Source: Pseudomonadota bacterium
GTDB taxonomy: Bacteria > Pseudomonadota > Gammaproteobacteria > Xanthomonadales > Rhodanobacteraceae
DNA: 46,193 bases
Assembly (NCBI GenBank): GCA_021805685.1
Contig: JAJZET010000105.1
Location: 1 to 46,193 of the forward strand
Direction: 5' to 3'
The notes beneath the pieces are model-generated. The model ran no database searches. It was not told the DNA's origin and was given only the letters and a program-made list of their open reading frames with translations. Numbering within the stretch: position 1 is the first letter of the stretch; each line of letters opens with the position of its first letter. The position numbers were made by a program, and so were the translations under genes. Shown one piece after another: positions 29,845-38,892 of this stretch.

Positions 29845-30294
29845 ATGCACGAACACACCCCCACCCCCGATGTACTGCACACCCACCTCCTCAGGGCACT
29901 GGACTGGGTGCAACGCTCCGGCTGGCCCACCCGCGACGACGACACGACGCTCGCGATGCAAGTCTTCGATTTCCGGTCAGCCTCGGCTCTGCTGCACAGC
30001 GACTCGACGACCCCAGACAATCGCGACGCGCTAGCGGAAGAATTGCAGGCTGTTTTCATCAGCCGCCATGGCGCCGAGGCAGCCTGCCACCTGACGACCA
30101 TCTTCGGGCTGTCACTGGTACTCCATCTACGAACACGAAGCCCAGGTCCTGAAGACTGCGGGTGCGTAAGACGCATGCCGCGCTCGAAATCCACCTATCG
30201 ATTGGCAACGCCAGCACGCTCCCTCTCCTCATTTCTGGACTTCCATCATGACGTCGGCACGTGGCTAACCGGGCCGTATGCCCGTGTTGCGTAA
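29845..30294 (+). CDS. Hypothetical protein, doubtful
   Basis: The 149-residue frame starts at ATG 29845 (MHEHTPTPDVLHTHLLRALDWVQ) with GGAAG 9 bases upstream. The first 100 residues look like a soluble helical protein; the last 45 (CVRRMPRSKSTYRLATPARS...) do not, so a frameshift near 30150 is possible. I do not recognise the family. It lies 57 bases before the autotransporter gene on the same strand and could share its promoter. Confidence 0.4.
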   Translation: MHEHTPTPDVLHTHLLRALDWVQRSGWPTRDDDTTLAMQVFDFRSASALLHSDSTTPDNRDALAEELQAVFISRHGAEAACHLTTIFGLSLVLHLRTRSPGPEDCGCVRRMPRSKSTYRLATPARSLSSFLDFHHDVGTWLTGPYARVA

Positions 30295-30351
30295 ATCGCG
30301 AAGTGTGAGATGACCAAACCACCCAAACACTCAAAGGAAGGAAGGCTCCCC

Positions 30352-33147
30352 ATGCGTCTGACAACCGCTTCCCGTCTCGCCCTCTCCCTCGCTATCGGTT
30401 CTGCACTCTCCTTGTCGCTCGCCGCGTGTTCGGGCGGTGGTGGCGGAGTGAAGCCCAACCCTGTTGCCCCCATTGGAACGGGCGGCGGCGGCGGTAGTAC
30501 GGGTGGCGGTGGATCCACCACGCCAACCTACACCTACCCCGAATACAACCAGCTCGTGCCGACCGGCGCCGTGACTGCCCAAAAGGCCGGATTCACCGGC
30601 AAGGGCGTGACCATCGGTGTCCTGGACTCCGGCGTGGACGAATCCCTCGCTCCCCTGTCGAGCGACGTGGTGTCGTTCAAGAGCTACATTGCCGGCGGCA
30701 ACCCGACGCCGAACGACACTTCCGGTCACGGCAGCACGATCGAGCAGGCGATGGCCGGCGCTGCCGCCGGTGGCTTCGTGGGCGGCGTCGCTCCGGGGGC
30801 CAGCCTGGCCATCGCGCAGGTCTGCGACAGCGCAGACAGCTGCGCGGGCTACACGCAGGCCTACACCGACCTGACGAACGCGGGCGTCAAGCTGTTCAAC
30901 CAGTCCTTCGGTGCCACCTACAACGCGACCGATACGGCCACGATCCAGTACCAGTCGCAGCAGCTCGTCAGCGAGTACCAGTCGATGGTGGATGCCGGTG
31001 ACCTATTCGTCTGGGCTGGCGGCAACTCGGGCGCAAACTCGCCCGACTTCGAGGCGATGGTGCCGGCGTATGCCCCCAGCCTCGAGAAGGGCTGGCTCAT
31101 GGCAGTGAACGTGCAGATCGACAGCAACGGCAACCCGACCACCCTGGACTCGACCTCGGCCGCCTGCGGGGCTGCGGAAATGTGGTGCGTGGCGGCCCCT
31201 GGCACGGTCCAGACGTTGCCCGTCCCGGGCTCGCAGTTCACTACCGGCGCCTCTGACGGCACTTCGTCCTCGGCGGCGATCGTCTCCGGCGTGGCCGCCC
31301 TCGTGTGGCAGGCGTTCCCGTGGATGTCCGGCACCGACGTGCAGCAGACGATCATCACCACGGCGACCCCGCTGGGCGGCTCGGCGCCGAACCCCACCTA
31401 CGGCTGGGGCGAGGTGAACGCCGGCAAGGCGGTGAACGGTCCGGCACAGTTCGCGTTCGGTGCGTTCATCGCCAACATCGGTGCGGACGTCGGCACGTTC
31501 AGCAACGCGATCAGTGGCTCCGGTTCGCTCGTGCTGTCTGGCACGACCGGCGTGCTCGGCATGACGGCCACGAACACCTACACCGGCGGCACGACCATCC
31601 AGGGCGGTACGCTGGCGCTCAGTGGTTCGCTCGGGTCCGACGTGAATATCCTCGGCGGCGCGCTGGGTGGTTCGGGCACCATCAACGGCAACCTGACCAG
31701 CGCCGGCCTGGTGCAGAGCATGGGTGGCAACGGCGAGCACCTGACGGTTACCGGCAACTACACGGCCACCAGCACCGCCACCACCGCGGTCAGCCTCGGC
31801 AATCCGCTGACCGTGGGCGGGACCGCGAACGTGGCCGGCACCCTGCAGATCCTCCCGCCGGCGTCCACCTACACGCCCAGCAGCACCGAAACGCTGCTGA
31901 CGGCCGGTAGCCTGACCGGCACCTTCGCCAGCCAGACCTACGGCACCGGCGTGTTCTATCAGGTCTCGAACCTCACCTACGGCGCGACGGCGCTGACCGC
32001 CACGGTCACCCGTCAGGCGGTGGCGCAGTCCATCCCGATCACCCTCGCCACGGCGAACGTGGCGCAGGGCCTGGATGCCGCGCTCAACCAGGCGGACCAG
32101 TGGGCCAGCACGCCGACGAGCTATGCCGCCCACGCGACGTTCCTGACGTCGGCGGCGCAACTCCTGTCGGCACGCACCCAGTCCCAGGCGCTGGCCAACG
32201 TCGCGAGCCTCAACGGCGAGATCTACGGCACGTCGGCGGCCATCGAGGCGCAGCAGTGGCAGGTGACCGACGATGCGATCGCCGCGCACCAGCTGGCGGC
32301 CAGCACCGGCAAGCCGGGAGCGTGGGTGCAGGCACTGGGTTCGTCCGGCGGCCTGTCGCAGTCGAGCTTCGCGTCCGCGAAGTACACCATGGGCGGCTTG
32401 CTGGTGGGCGTCGACGCGCCGGTCAACGACGGCCTGTCGGGCGGCGTGGCGTTCGGCCACACGACCATCAATGCGACGCTCACGGGCCTGGCCGGCCACA
32501 CCCACGGCATCGGGGACAGCTTCGCCCTTTACGGGAAGGCCGACCTCGGCAGCGGCACCTATCTCGCCGGCCGCGCGTCGTGGACCCGCGACATGCTGGA
32601 CGTGAACCGCACGGTGATGCTGGGCGGCACGCTGGCGAACGTCTCGGGCAACCGGACGGACGACGTGTACCGTGGCACGCTCGAGGTCGGCAAGGCGTTC
32701 GTGGCCGGCCATGGCACGGTCACGCCGTACCTCAGCGTCACCGGCCTGCAGGTGAATACGACCGGCTTCGGTGAAAACGGCGCCGGCGGCTTCGGGCTCA
32801 CCATCGACAGCCAGAGCCACGTCGCCTCGTTCGCCACCCTGGGTGCGCGGTTCGGCCACGGCTTCACCTGGTCGGGCGGGCAGAGCGTCCTGACCGGCTA
32901 CCTCGCCTGGCGCCGCACGCTGTCGGGCATGAACCTCGGCCTGGATGCGAGCTTCACCGGTGCACCGGGCACGACCTTCGAGGCGATCGGTCAGGGCCTG
33001 GCTCGCAACAGCGGTGAGATCGGCGCCAGCTTCACCACCCGCGTCAACCAACGCTGGAGCTGCTATCTCAATGCCGATGCGCAGGGTGCGCGGGGTCGCT
33101 CGCATTCCGTGTCGGCGAATGCCGGGATCGAATACCGGTTCCGATAG
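30352..33147 (+). CDS. Lipoprotein-type subtilase autotransporter (NalP-like layout)
   Basis: The 931-residue protein has a signal peptide ending in a lipobox (LSLAAC, Cys about 32), then a Gly-rich linker. An S8 subtilisin domain follows: Asp in GVLDSGVDE, His in DTSGHGST, the Asn region WAGGNSG, and Ser in GTSSSAAIVSG. A passenger-associated repeat (TNTYTGGTTIQGGTLALSG) comes next. A C-terminal autotransporter beta barrel of about 280 residues ends AGIEYRFR. It should be exported, acylated, and its protease exposed on the cell surface. ATG 30352 follows GGAAGG; the in-frame ATG at 30310 is too far upstream for the signal. The nucleophile motif GTSSSA replaces the usual GTSMAAP. Confidence 0.92.
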   Translation: MRLTTASRLALSLAIGSALSLSLAACSGGGGGVKPNPVAPIGTGGGGGSTGGGGSTTPTYTYPEYNQLVPTGAVTAQKAGFTGKGVTIGVLDSGVDESLAPLSSDVVSFKSYIAGGNPTPNDTSGHGSTIEQAMAGAAAGGFVGGVAPGASLAIAQVCDSADSCAGYTQAYTDLTNAGVKLFNQSFGATYNATDTATIQYQSQQLVSEYQSMVDAGDLFVWAGGNSGANSPDFEAMVPAYAPSLEKGWLMAVNVQIDSNGNPTTLDSTSAACGAAEMWCVAAPGTVQTLPVPGSQFTTGASDGTSSSAAIVSGVAALVWQAFPWMSGTDVQQTIITTATPLGGSAPNPTYGWGEVNAGKAVNGPAQFAFGAFIANIGADVGTFSNAISGSGSLVLSGTTGVLGMTATNTYTGGTTIQGGTLALSGSLGSDVNILGGALGGSGTINGNLTSAGLVQSMGGNGEHLTVTGNYTATSTATTAVSLGNPLTVGGTANVAGTLQILPPASTYTPSSTETLLTAGSLTGTFASQTYGTGVFYQVSNLTYGATALTATVTRQAVAQSIPITLATANVAQGLDAALNQADQWASTPTSYAAHATFLTSAAQLLSARTQSQALANVASLNGEIYGTSAAIEAQQWQVTDDAIAAHQLAASTGKPGAWVQALGSSGGLSQSSFASAKYTMGGLLVGVDAPVNDGLSGGVAFGHTTINATLTGLAGHTHGIGDSFALYGKADLGSGTYLAGRASWTRDMLDVNRTVMLGGTLANVSGNRTDDVYRGTLEVGKAFVAGHGTVTPYLSVTGLQVNTTGFGENGAGGFGLTIDSQSHVASFATLGARFGHGFTWSGGQSVLTGYLAWRRTLSGMNLGLDASFTGAPGTTFEAIGQGLARNSGEIGASFTTRVNQRWSCYLNADAQGARGRSHSVSANAGIEYRFR

Positions 33148-33221
33148 CACCACGCGTCAATCTGGATTCCCTTTGCCGCGCTCAGCGAGTAGTGGGCGCC
33201 TCTCCATAAGGACACTCAACT

Positions 33222-33500
33222 GTGAACCCACACTTCGTCCGTTGGCCGGTTTACGCAGTACTTTCGCTGTCACTGCTCAGATGCGGCACGCACACGACGA
33301 CAACGCCGGGTCCTGCCCACGTGGCTACCGCGACAACGACAGCGCCTCTCGCACCGAACCAGGACCATCTCTGCCAAGTTACCCACTGGCAGAAGGACGC
33401 GACAGCGGCAAGTTGCACGCCGGGTGAGAAAGTGGTGTTCCTTGCTGAAAGTTGGGGCAATGAACAACTACCGATCCTGTTCACGGCGGTCAATTGCTAA
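33222..33500 (+). CDS. Small lipoprotein, probably truncated by in-frame stops
   Basis: GTG 33222 follows AAGGA and opens a 92-codon frame with a lipoprotein-like signal (LSLSLLRC). It then reads CTPGEKVVFLAESWGNEQ...VNC and stops at TAA 33498-33500. The same frame continues past this stop and a second TAA at 33507-33509 as AVALTNGGVACIYAG, which looks like the natural end of such a secreted protein. Two stops three codons apart therefore probably truncate the gene; a sequencing error is less likely for two separate changes. Function unknown. Confidence 0.6.
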   Translation: MNPHFVRWPVYAVLSLSLLRCGTHTTTTPGPAHVATATTTAPLAPNQDHLCQVTHWQKDATAASCTPGEKVVFLAESWGNEQLPILFTAVNC

Positions 33501-33509
33501 ATGCGCTAA

Positions 33510-33912
33510 GCGGTGGCGCTCACCAACGGCGGAGTGGCCTGCATCTATGCCGGACCGCTGGCACCAAGGCACCGGCCTACCGCATCCACACCCGCGGCTT
33601 CGAAGTCATCAGTGGCAGCCTCCCACCCCGCATTGATGGGGGCATCACGCGGGCCATGGCATCGTAGGAACGTTTGCTTGCCAGCCTCCATCCACCTGCT
33701 ACCGCGTGAATCGAACACGCGCGCCGCCTACCGCGTTGGCCGTAGGTTGCCGGGCGGCATGAGCTGGGGCGAGTCGGAAGTTTGGCCATCAGGGCACACT
33801 TCAGTCGCAGTCCGTGCGACAGTAACGTGGCACTATTCTCGGCGCTGCGAAAGCAGACGCTGGTGGCGTAAAGCAAATTACGCCTTCTTAATTGGGTAGC
33901 GAGGGAAGAACC
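33510..33912. other. Degraded interval, tail of the small lipoprotein gene and noncoding DNA
   Basis: The first 50 bases continue the lipoprotein reading frame beyond its two stops. After that, no believable gene is seen on either strand. Open frames here have Arg/Ser/Pro-rich products and no ribosome-binding sites. Confidence 0.45.
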
Positions 33913-34110
33913 ATGACGCATGGGCACCGGGTCAAAGGGGTGTACTCCATCCCCCGTATCTGGCGTGGGCCCGATGGAGAAGTACCCGAAGAGATCAGAC
34001 GCCATGGCATCGATCCACGCCGCCTGAATATCGACCCGGACAAGATCGTTACATTCGAGCCCATTTTTCCCTTGGCACCGGACCGCGCGCCAAAGACACC
34101 GAAGTCCTGA
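33913..34110 (+). CDS. Small hypothetical protein
   Basis: ATG 33913 follows GAGGGAAG by 6 bases and opens 65 codons (MTHGHRVKGVYSIPRIWRGPDGEVPEE...), charged and without membrane helix. Base composition is near that of the neighbours and the ribosome-binding site is good, so it is probably real. I do not recognise the family. It lies at the border of the integrase-linked block and converges on the gene at 34249-35424. Confidence 0.5.
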   Translation: MTHGHRVKGVYSIPRIWRGPDGEVPEEIRRHGIDPRRLNIDPDKIVTFEPIFPLAPDRAPKTPKS

Positions 34111-34248
34111 ACTTTAGGTGGCGGTCCTCCGACGTCCCCCCGCTTTGAGTAGCGGGTCGGTTTAGAGTCCGGAATTACATGGAATGACCGATAGCAGTGC
34201 CAACAGCTGCTCTGGAGCTTCAGGTCGGGGAGATACAGGTTCGGTAGC

Positions 34249-35424
34249 TTAAACACCGGTGCGGTCATCGTCGGCATCCTTGCGGGCGAGGGCAATCACT
34301 GCGTCCGGCGCCTCGCGCCACACGTCCGCAGGCGCGCGCGGGGTGGCGTCGGATTTCCCGGTGGTGGTAAGTGCATCGAGGGCGCTGTGCCCCTGGGTGT
34401 ACAGGGCGGCTTCGGCCAGGCTGCGAGCGCTCAACTCGCTGCGGGGCGTGTAGAGCCAGAACAGCCGTCGCCACCGGCCGGGGTCGCCGCCGCGCACGTC
34501 CTTCGGGTTATCGCTGAACCCGGGAATGGCCTCCAGCGCGGCCATCAGCGCGGGCATGTTCGGAGAGAGCATGTCGCCCTCCCTGAATTGGAAATCCGGG
34601 TGAATGTAAGTGCCACCGTCCTGGGTCGACCAGACCCCGAACAGCTTCTTTTCCCTGCGAAGACGGCTGGTGTATTGGGACGGGTTGGTCGACGTGCTAC
34701 CCATGCGCGCAGCCAGCTCGGTGGCGGTCGGCCAGCCGCGCGCCATGAACGCGACCCGGCGCGCAGCAGCGAGGTCCGCAGGCGAAGTCCCCTGGATTAC
34801 GGCGTTCCCGGGATGCACCGACGTTTGGACTTCTGTGGAGCCACCGTCTATGAGCGCTTCTAACGTGTGGGAGACCGACTCGATCAAGTTTCGTAGCTCG
34901 TTCAGCCGCTCGGCGGGCTGCGTCGACTCGTGGCGGGTTTTGAGTTGGACCACGCAGAACGAGGTGGGGTCGGGCGTCTGCGTCGAGACGTCGGCGGCGG
35001 TCGCCGGCGACACCGAGACGGTGGGGCGGGGCATCTGCGATTCGGAGTCTGTGCCGCGGACCATCTCGGTAAGCAGGGGAAGGAATGCATCGAAGGCACC
35101 GGCGACCTCGCTGACCCGCTGCGCACTCAAGGGGCGCCAGCACCACCCGCCGTTGGCCTGCTCTTCGCCGAACAGCACGTCGTCGGCACCCAGCGAGACG
35201 TCTTCCAGGCGGGCCTGGAGACTGCGCACCGCCGTCTGGGCGACGCCGCTAAAGGCGCGGCGGCGGCGTTCGCTCCAGGGACCTGGTACCAGGAAGCGCA
35301 TGCCCGGCACGCCCAATGGCGGCAGACCCCCTTCTTGGAGCGAGAGGCCACCCCAGATTAGGTGGTCGAGGGGATCGCCGTTGGGTCGCTCCTCGACGGT
35401 CATGGTGCTCAGGTAACCGTTCAT
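34249..35424 (-). CDS. Hypothetical protein with central wHTH-like region, integrase-linked
   Basis: The 391-residue protein has an N-terminal region without known motifs and a polar middle. A helix-turn-helix-like segment (PTATELAARMGSTSTNPSQYTSRLRREKKLFGVW) lies at about 232-265. The C-terminal region RWRRLFWLYTPRSELSARSLAEAAL recalls proteins with Xre/MbcA/ParS-like C termini, though the match is weak. GGGAGCACGG precedes ATG 35424. It is the last of four same-strand genes that follow a tyrosine integrase. A DNA-binding regulatory role in the mobile block is a guess. Confidence 0.7.
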   Translation of the reverse strand: MNGYLSTMTVEERPNGDPLDHLIWGGLSLQEGGLPPLGVPGMRFLVPGPWSERRRRAFSGVAQTAVRSLQARLEDVSLGADDVLFGEEQANGGWCWRPLSAQRVSEVAGAFDAFLPLLTEMVRGTDSESQMPRPTVSVSPATAADVSTQTPDPTSFCVVQLKTRHESTQPAERLNELRNLIESVSHTLEALIDGGSTEVQTSVHPGNAVIQGTSPADLAAARRVAFMARGWPTATELAARMGSTSTNPSQYTSRLRREKKLFGVWSTQDGGTYIHPDFQFREGDMLSPNMPALMAALEAIPGFSDNPKDVRGGDPGRWRRLFWLYTPRSELSARSLAEAALYTQGHSALDALTTTGKSDATPRAPADVWREAPDAVIALARKDADDDRTGV

Positions 35425-35532
35425 GGCCGTGCTCCCGGGGACGATGTACCCACGCGTCTGGTGGGTCTGACCACGGTTCCGCAGATAGGGTCACACTCCA
35501 GCCATCCGTTCGGTGGTCGGCGACTCCGCAAG

Positions 35533-36117
35533 CTAGCCAACAAACCCATGCTTGGTTCGCTCCACCATGGCCAGGACATCGGCGCGACATCCTGCGAGCA
35601 CCCAGTCGGCCAGCGATTCACCGTCCTTGCCATGCAGGCACATCCATAGCGCCGCCTCGCTCTCCGAGAGTCCAATTTCCAGAACGGCATCGGTGAGTTC
35701 CGGATCGATTTCGCCAAGCGCACGCCACACTCCCAGGCAATCCTTGTCGTGCGCTGCGCGCGACGCATTGGCCGCGGCAAGGGCATCCTGCAACCTTTCA
35801 GGTCCGCTCTTGCGCGCCGACTTGTGCTTGTCCGAGGCCACCGCCGGCGTCGAGTCCGGAAAGGCCAGCCGTGTGGAATCGAGCAGCGGGCCATGCGGGG
35901 AATCCTTGGTCCACTCCCTGATGTCGTCGTCGCATAGCTCCACCTCCGAGAAGGGATGCGAGGCCATGCGTGTGACGTCCCAGGTGGTGGGGAAATGCCG
36001 CGCGATGACCACGGCGGTTCGCCGGATAGTGATCGGCAAGCTCCTGTCCTTGGCCAGTTCAATCAGAAAAGCACCTGCCCATACCAAGGATCGGGCCCGT
36101 TCGTTCAGAGTGGTCAT
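35533..36117 (-). CDS. BPSL0761-like hypothetical protein
   Basis: The 194-residue protein starts MTTLNERARSLVWAGAFLIEL and continues LPITIRRTAVVIARHFPT, the pattern of BPSL0761-type proteins, small helical proteins of accessory DNA in Burkholderia and xanthomonads. The last 60 residues (ESEAALWMCLHGKDGESLADWVLAGCRADVLAMVE) resemble the toxin-binding tail of Xre/MbcA/ParS antitoxins. GGAGGTTACCCCC gives an excellent ribosome-binding site for ATG 36115-36117; the frame upstream of it is ignored. Function unknown; it may pair with the gene at 34249-35424. Confidence 0.72.
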   Translation of the reverse strand: MTTLNERARSLVWAGAFLIELAKDRSLPITIRRTAVVIARHFPTTWDVTRMASHPFSEVELCDDDIREWTKDSPHGPLLDSTRLAFPDSTPAVASDKHKSARKSGPERLQDALAAANASRAAHDKDCLGVWRALGEIDPELTDAVLEIGLSESEAALWMCLHGKDGESLADWVLAGCRADVLAMVERTKHGFVG

Positions 36118-36208
36118 GGGGGTAACCTCCGGCGGTGATATGGCATGCAGCATCCCTCAGAGCCATCGCACCGCTTGCGACGGCTCCCTTTGGATGGCTC
36201 GGGTGACT

Positions 36209-36646
36209 TCAACGGGTTTTTTTGCTGACTTGCGGGTCGGCAGGCGCTTCCCCGTACGTTCTTCCGCCAGGGAGGCCGAAGTGAGCATCGGTGGATTCAT
36301 CCGTGCACGTTCCACACGGTGTGGCATGCGAGGCGTCGCCGCGACGCAGATGCCGCCATGCCGCGATGACACCTTCACCGAACACCCCCGCAACGATGCC
36401 GAAGATCCAGAGCATTCCCAGCCCAAGCGCGAGCGTGAGACCACCGCAGAAAACCAGGCCCAGCAGAGTAGGGATGCCCTGATCGAACCAGTAGCGTGGT
36501 GCCAGCTCGGACGGGAACCCGTTGTTCGCCCAAGCCACCCAGGCACACAGGGCCATGACAGCGCTTAGAACGGGCACACCGATGAGCAGGCGACGTGCTG
36601 CAGGCACCCCGCACATCACACCGCTGGATAGACGAAAGTTCGCCAT
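36209..36646 (-). CDS. Small membrane protein, paralog 1
   Basis: The 145-residue protein has two membrane helices (LLIGVPVLSAVMALCAWVAWA at about 20-40 and VFCGGLTLALGLGMLWIFGIV at about 63-84). Then comes GEGVIAAWRHLRR and a polar tail of about 40 residues. AAGGA precedes ATG 36644-36646. The layout and key segments (P-S-A-L-A/S-P-Y/HW...QG, and G-I/L-IAAWH/R) repeat in the next gene, so the two arose by duplication. No function is known. Confidence 0.75.
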   Translation of the reverse strand: MANFRLSSGVMCGVPAARRLLIGVPVLSAVMALCAWVAWANNGFPSELAPRYWFDQGIPTLLGLVFCGGLTLALGLGMLWIFGIVAGVFGEGVIAAWRHLRRGDASHATPCGTCTDESTDAHFGLPGGRTYGEAPADPQVSKKTR

Positions 36647-36699
36647 GGATGATTCCTTAATAGATGTATGTATCGATAGTTCTGGAAGAAACCGGGGGA

Positions 36700-37017
36700 T
36701 CAGCGGGGGTGCCGCCACCCGTGCCATGCCGCGATGAGGCGGTCACCGAACGCCACGGTGGTGACGTAACCACACACGAGGATCAGTCCGGCAGCCAGCA
36801 AGGCCGAAACGATGCGGATCAGCCTCACGAACTCCAGCCACCCCTGATGCATCCAGTGGCTCGGCGAGAGGGCCGGCTGCCAACCGCTGATCGCCCATAC
36901 GAGGGTGAAGAACACAAACTGCAGCACAGCGAGTGCGCCTATGCCGACGCACAGCTTGAGTTCGACGGGGGTCTCGGGGGTTTCTGCGGCGCGGGGAACG
37001 AGAGGATGTTTCGACAT
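36700..37017 (-). CDS. Small membrane protein, paralog 2
   Basis: The 105-residue protein has two membrane helices (about 24-46 and 70-92) and ends DRLIAAWHGWRHPR, matching the end of the neighbouring paralog's second helix and loop. CAGGAG lies 6 bases before ATG 37015-37017. It is the first of the same-strand unknown genes after the integrase. It lacks the polar C-terminal tail of paralog 1. Confidence 0.75.
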   Translation of the reverse strand: MSKHPLVPRAAETPETPVELKLCVGIGALAVLQFVFFTLVWAISGWQPALSPSHWMHQGWLEFVRLIRIVSALLAAGLILVCGYVTTVAFGDRLIAAWHGWRHPR

Positions 37018-37068
37018 GGATCACTCCTGAAAGTTGAGGTGTGGTCGAGATAACCGAGCTGACGTGCC

Positions 37069-37323
37069 TTACAGGCGCGCCTCTCCCTTTCGAGCACCGT
37101 CCCGGTCGGCCTTGCAGATAACGTCGCGGATGGCCTGAAGCCGGGTCCGGCTGTAGGAGAACTTCGTCCGGCTGAGCAGCAGCGCGGTCAGAGCGTCCGC
37201 GAGCTCCGGCACATTCGCCCGCAAGGTCGCCTGGGGCTTCTAGATCAATTCGAGGCCAAGGACCTCGTCATCTAGGACGTGCACACGCTTGGTCCGCAAG
37301 CCCTCCTCCGTGCAGCACAGCAC
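37069..37323 (-). pseudogene. Decayed gene with in-frame stop
   Basis: The reverse frame ends with a coherent helical segment (ANVPELADALTALLLSRTKF...AIRDVICKADRDGARKGEARL) at TAA 37069-37071. Upstream the same frame continues as TEEGLRTKRVHVLDDEVLGLELI but is broken by TAG at 37240-37242. No start codon is evident. It looks like a former small gene of the mobile block. The remaining intergenic DNA to 37611 shows no gene. Confidence 0.5.
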
Positions 37324-37611
37324 CGCCTGATTAGCCCTGATCCTCAGCCATGAAAATTGCTAGCCATCCGCAAGACCGGCTCCGCATGGGGCTTGCACAG
37401 CATCATGGCGCGAGCCAGACGCGGCAGCATCTCGCGCTGTCGAAAACGCCGGTTGAAATGGGAGGCCGCCTCGGCCACATAGCGCCGGGCGTGCTATTCG
37501 TGGCCATTGCGTATCACCTCGATATCCAAGATGGCGCTATCGTCCGCCAAGGGCGTCGCAGATCATGCGACAGGTGGCTGAGGGTCGGGACTAATCAGGT
37601 AACCGTTTCGC

Positions 37612-38892
37612 CTACGCGGTAGGGCTCGTCCCAACCGACGCTTTGTTCGTCGACCCCGACGGCATATTTCTGTCGCTAGCATTCGATCCCGATACGCGCG
37701 TCGCTGCGCTGACAAGCTCGTGTCCGGCAGGGCACGCGTCGCGCCATTGCTGATCGAGCAGGTTCGCGATGGCGGAGCCGTCCTGACGAGTCAGGTTGGG
37801 GACGAAGCGCGAATACACCCGGAAAAGCATCTGCAGGTCCGTATGTCCAAGCACATGGGCCACCCATTCGGGGTTTTCGCCCGCGGCAAGCATCAGCGTC
37901 GCGGCGGTATGCCGGGTCTGATAGGGGCGGCGTTGGGCCAAGCCGAGCTGATCGAGCAGCGGCTTCCAGACACGGTTGTTGAAATTCTTGGCGTTGATCG
38001 GAAAGCCGCGCGGTGTCGGGAAGACCCACGGACACGACGGTTGACGAACCGCCCATTGGGCTTCGATAGCCTTTCGAACGGGCGGGAGCATCGGAATATC
38101 GCGGACAGAGCGCTCGGTTTTGGTGCCCTCTTCCAGCGCACCACTGATAAGCGTCTCGCGCACCAGGATTAGTCCCCGCTCCCGATCGACGTTGTCCCAT
38201 CGCAAGCCATTGATCTCCCCGGTGCGCATGCCGGTGAAAAAGCGCGTCACCAGATAGTTTTGGTAATGCGGATCGATGGCCTCGACGAGCGCATGGGCTT
38301 GCTGGAGGCTAAAGGGCATGACGACGCTGCGCTTCATACGCAGAGGCTTGATCCCCAGGAACGGATCGTGGAAGCCGAAGCGACTGGCCGCTTCCTGAAG
38401 GATCTGCCGGAGGAAACCCATCACTTTGTTGATGCGACTTGGCGTCAGCGTGCCGCGGTAGCCCGGACACCGGGATAGGGCGGCGCGGAACGCCAGCACG
38501 TCCGCGCGCGCAATGGCGTCCAGGGGTTTGTTACCTAAAGCGGGGAGCAGGTGCTTTTGGGCGACCTCGCGCACCGTACGTAGGTGGATCGCACTCCACT
38601 GCGGGGTCATGTCGGCAATCCATACCGGGAGGAAATCACGGAATAGTGGTACGCCGCCGTGCGTCGACGTGTGGCCAAGCCGCTGCGCGCGCCGACTGGA
38701 TGGGAAGTAGTCCTCATAGTGGAAATCGCCGCTCTGCAGGGCCGCGGCCAGATGTCGCGCGAATGCTTCCGCGCGCTTCCTTTCGCCGGGGACGTCAGCC
38801 ACGAAAGCGACCGGTTCGCGGCAACGCTCCCCTCGGTAGCGAAAGTCGACGTAGAGGCGACCGGTGTCGGTACGGGTGCGGAGGGTGGGCAT
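37612..38892 (-). CDS. Tyrosine recombinase (phage-type integrase)
   Basis: The 426-residue protein starts MPTLRTRTDTGRLYVDFRYRG, like the DUF3596-type arm-binding domain. A core-binding SAM-like domain (about 80-180) and a catalytic domain follow. Catalytic residues seen are Arg in GMRTGEINGLRW, Lys in GTKTERSVRDIP, YQTRHTAAT (Tyr in place of the first His of HxxR), LGHTDLQ, and the nucleophile Tyr in LFRVYSRF. It integrates or excises a mobile element at a specific site. The C-terminal 50 residues are polar and Ser-rich. The four unknown genes behind it on the same strand probably belong to the element. Confidence 0.92.
   Translation of the reverse strand: MPTLRTRTDTGRLYVDFRYRGERCREPVAFVADVPGERKRAEAFARHLAAALQSGDFHYEDYFPSSRRAQRLGHTSTHGGVPLFRDFLPVWIADMTPQWSAIHLRTVREVAQKHLLPALGNKPLDAIARADVLAFRAALSRCPGYRGTLTPSRINKVMGFLRQILQEAASRFGFHDPFLGIKPLRMKRSVVMPFSLQQAHALVEAIDPHYQNYLVTRFFTGMRTGEINGLRWDNVDRERGLILVRETLISGALEEGTKTERSVRDIPMLPPVRKAIEAQWAVRQPSCPWVFPTPRGFPINAKNFNNRVWKPLLDQLGLAQRRPYQTRHTAATLMLAAGENPEWVAHVLGHTDLQMLFRVYSRFVPNLTRQDGSAIANLLDQQWRDACPAGHELVSAATRVSGSNASDRNMPSGSTNKASVGTSPTA

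Noticed and set aside
29502-30194. 230-codon reverse-strand frame
   Set aside because: Ser/Arg-rich product with no start signal or domain; considered noncoding.
31003-33153. 716-codon reverse-strand frame opposite the autotransporter gene
   Set aside because: The forward frame has signal, catalytic triad and barrel; the reverse product is Arg/Ala/Gly-rich without domains or ribosome-binding site.
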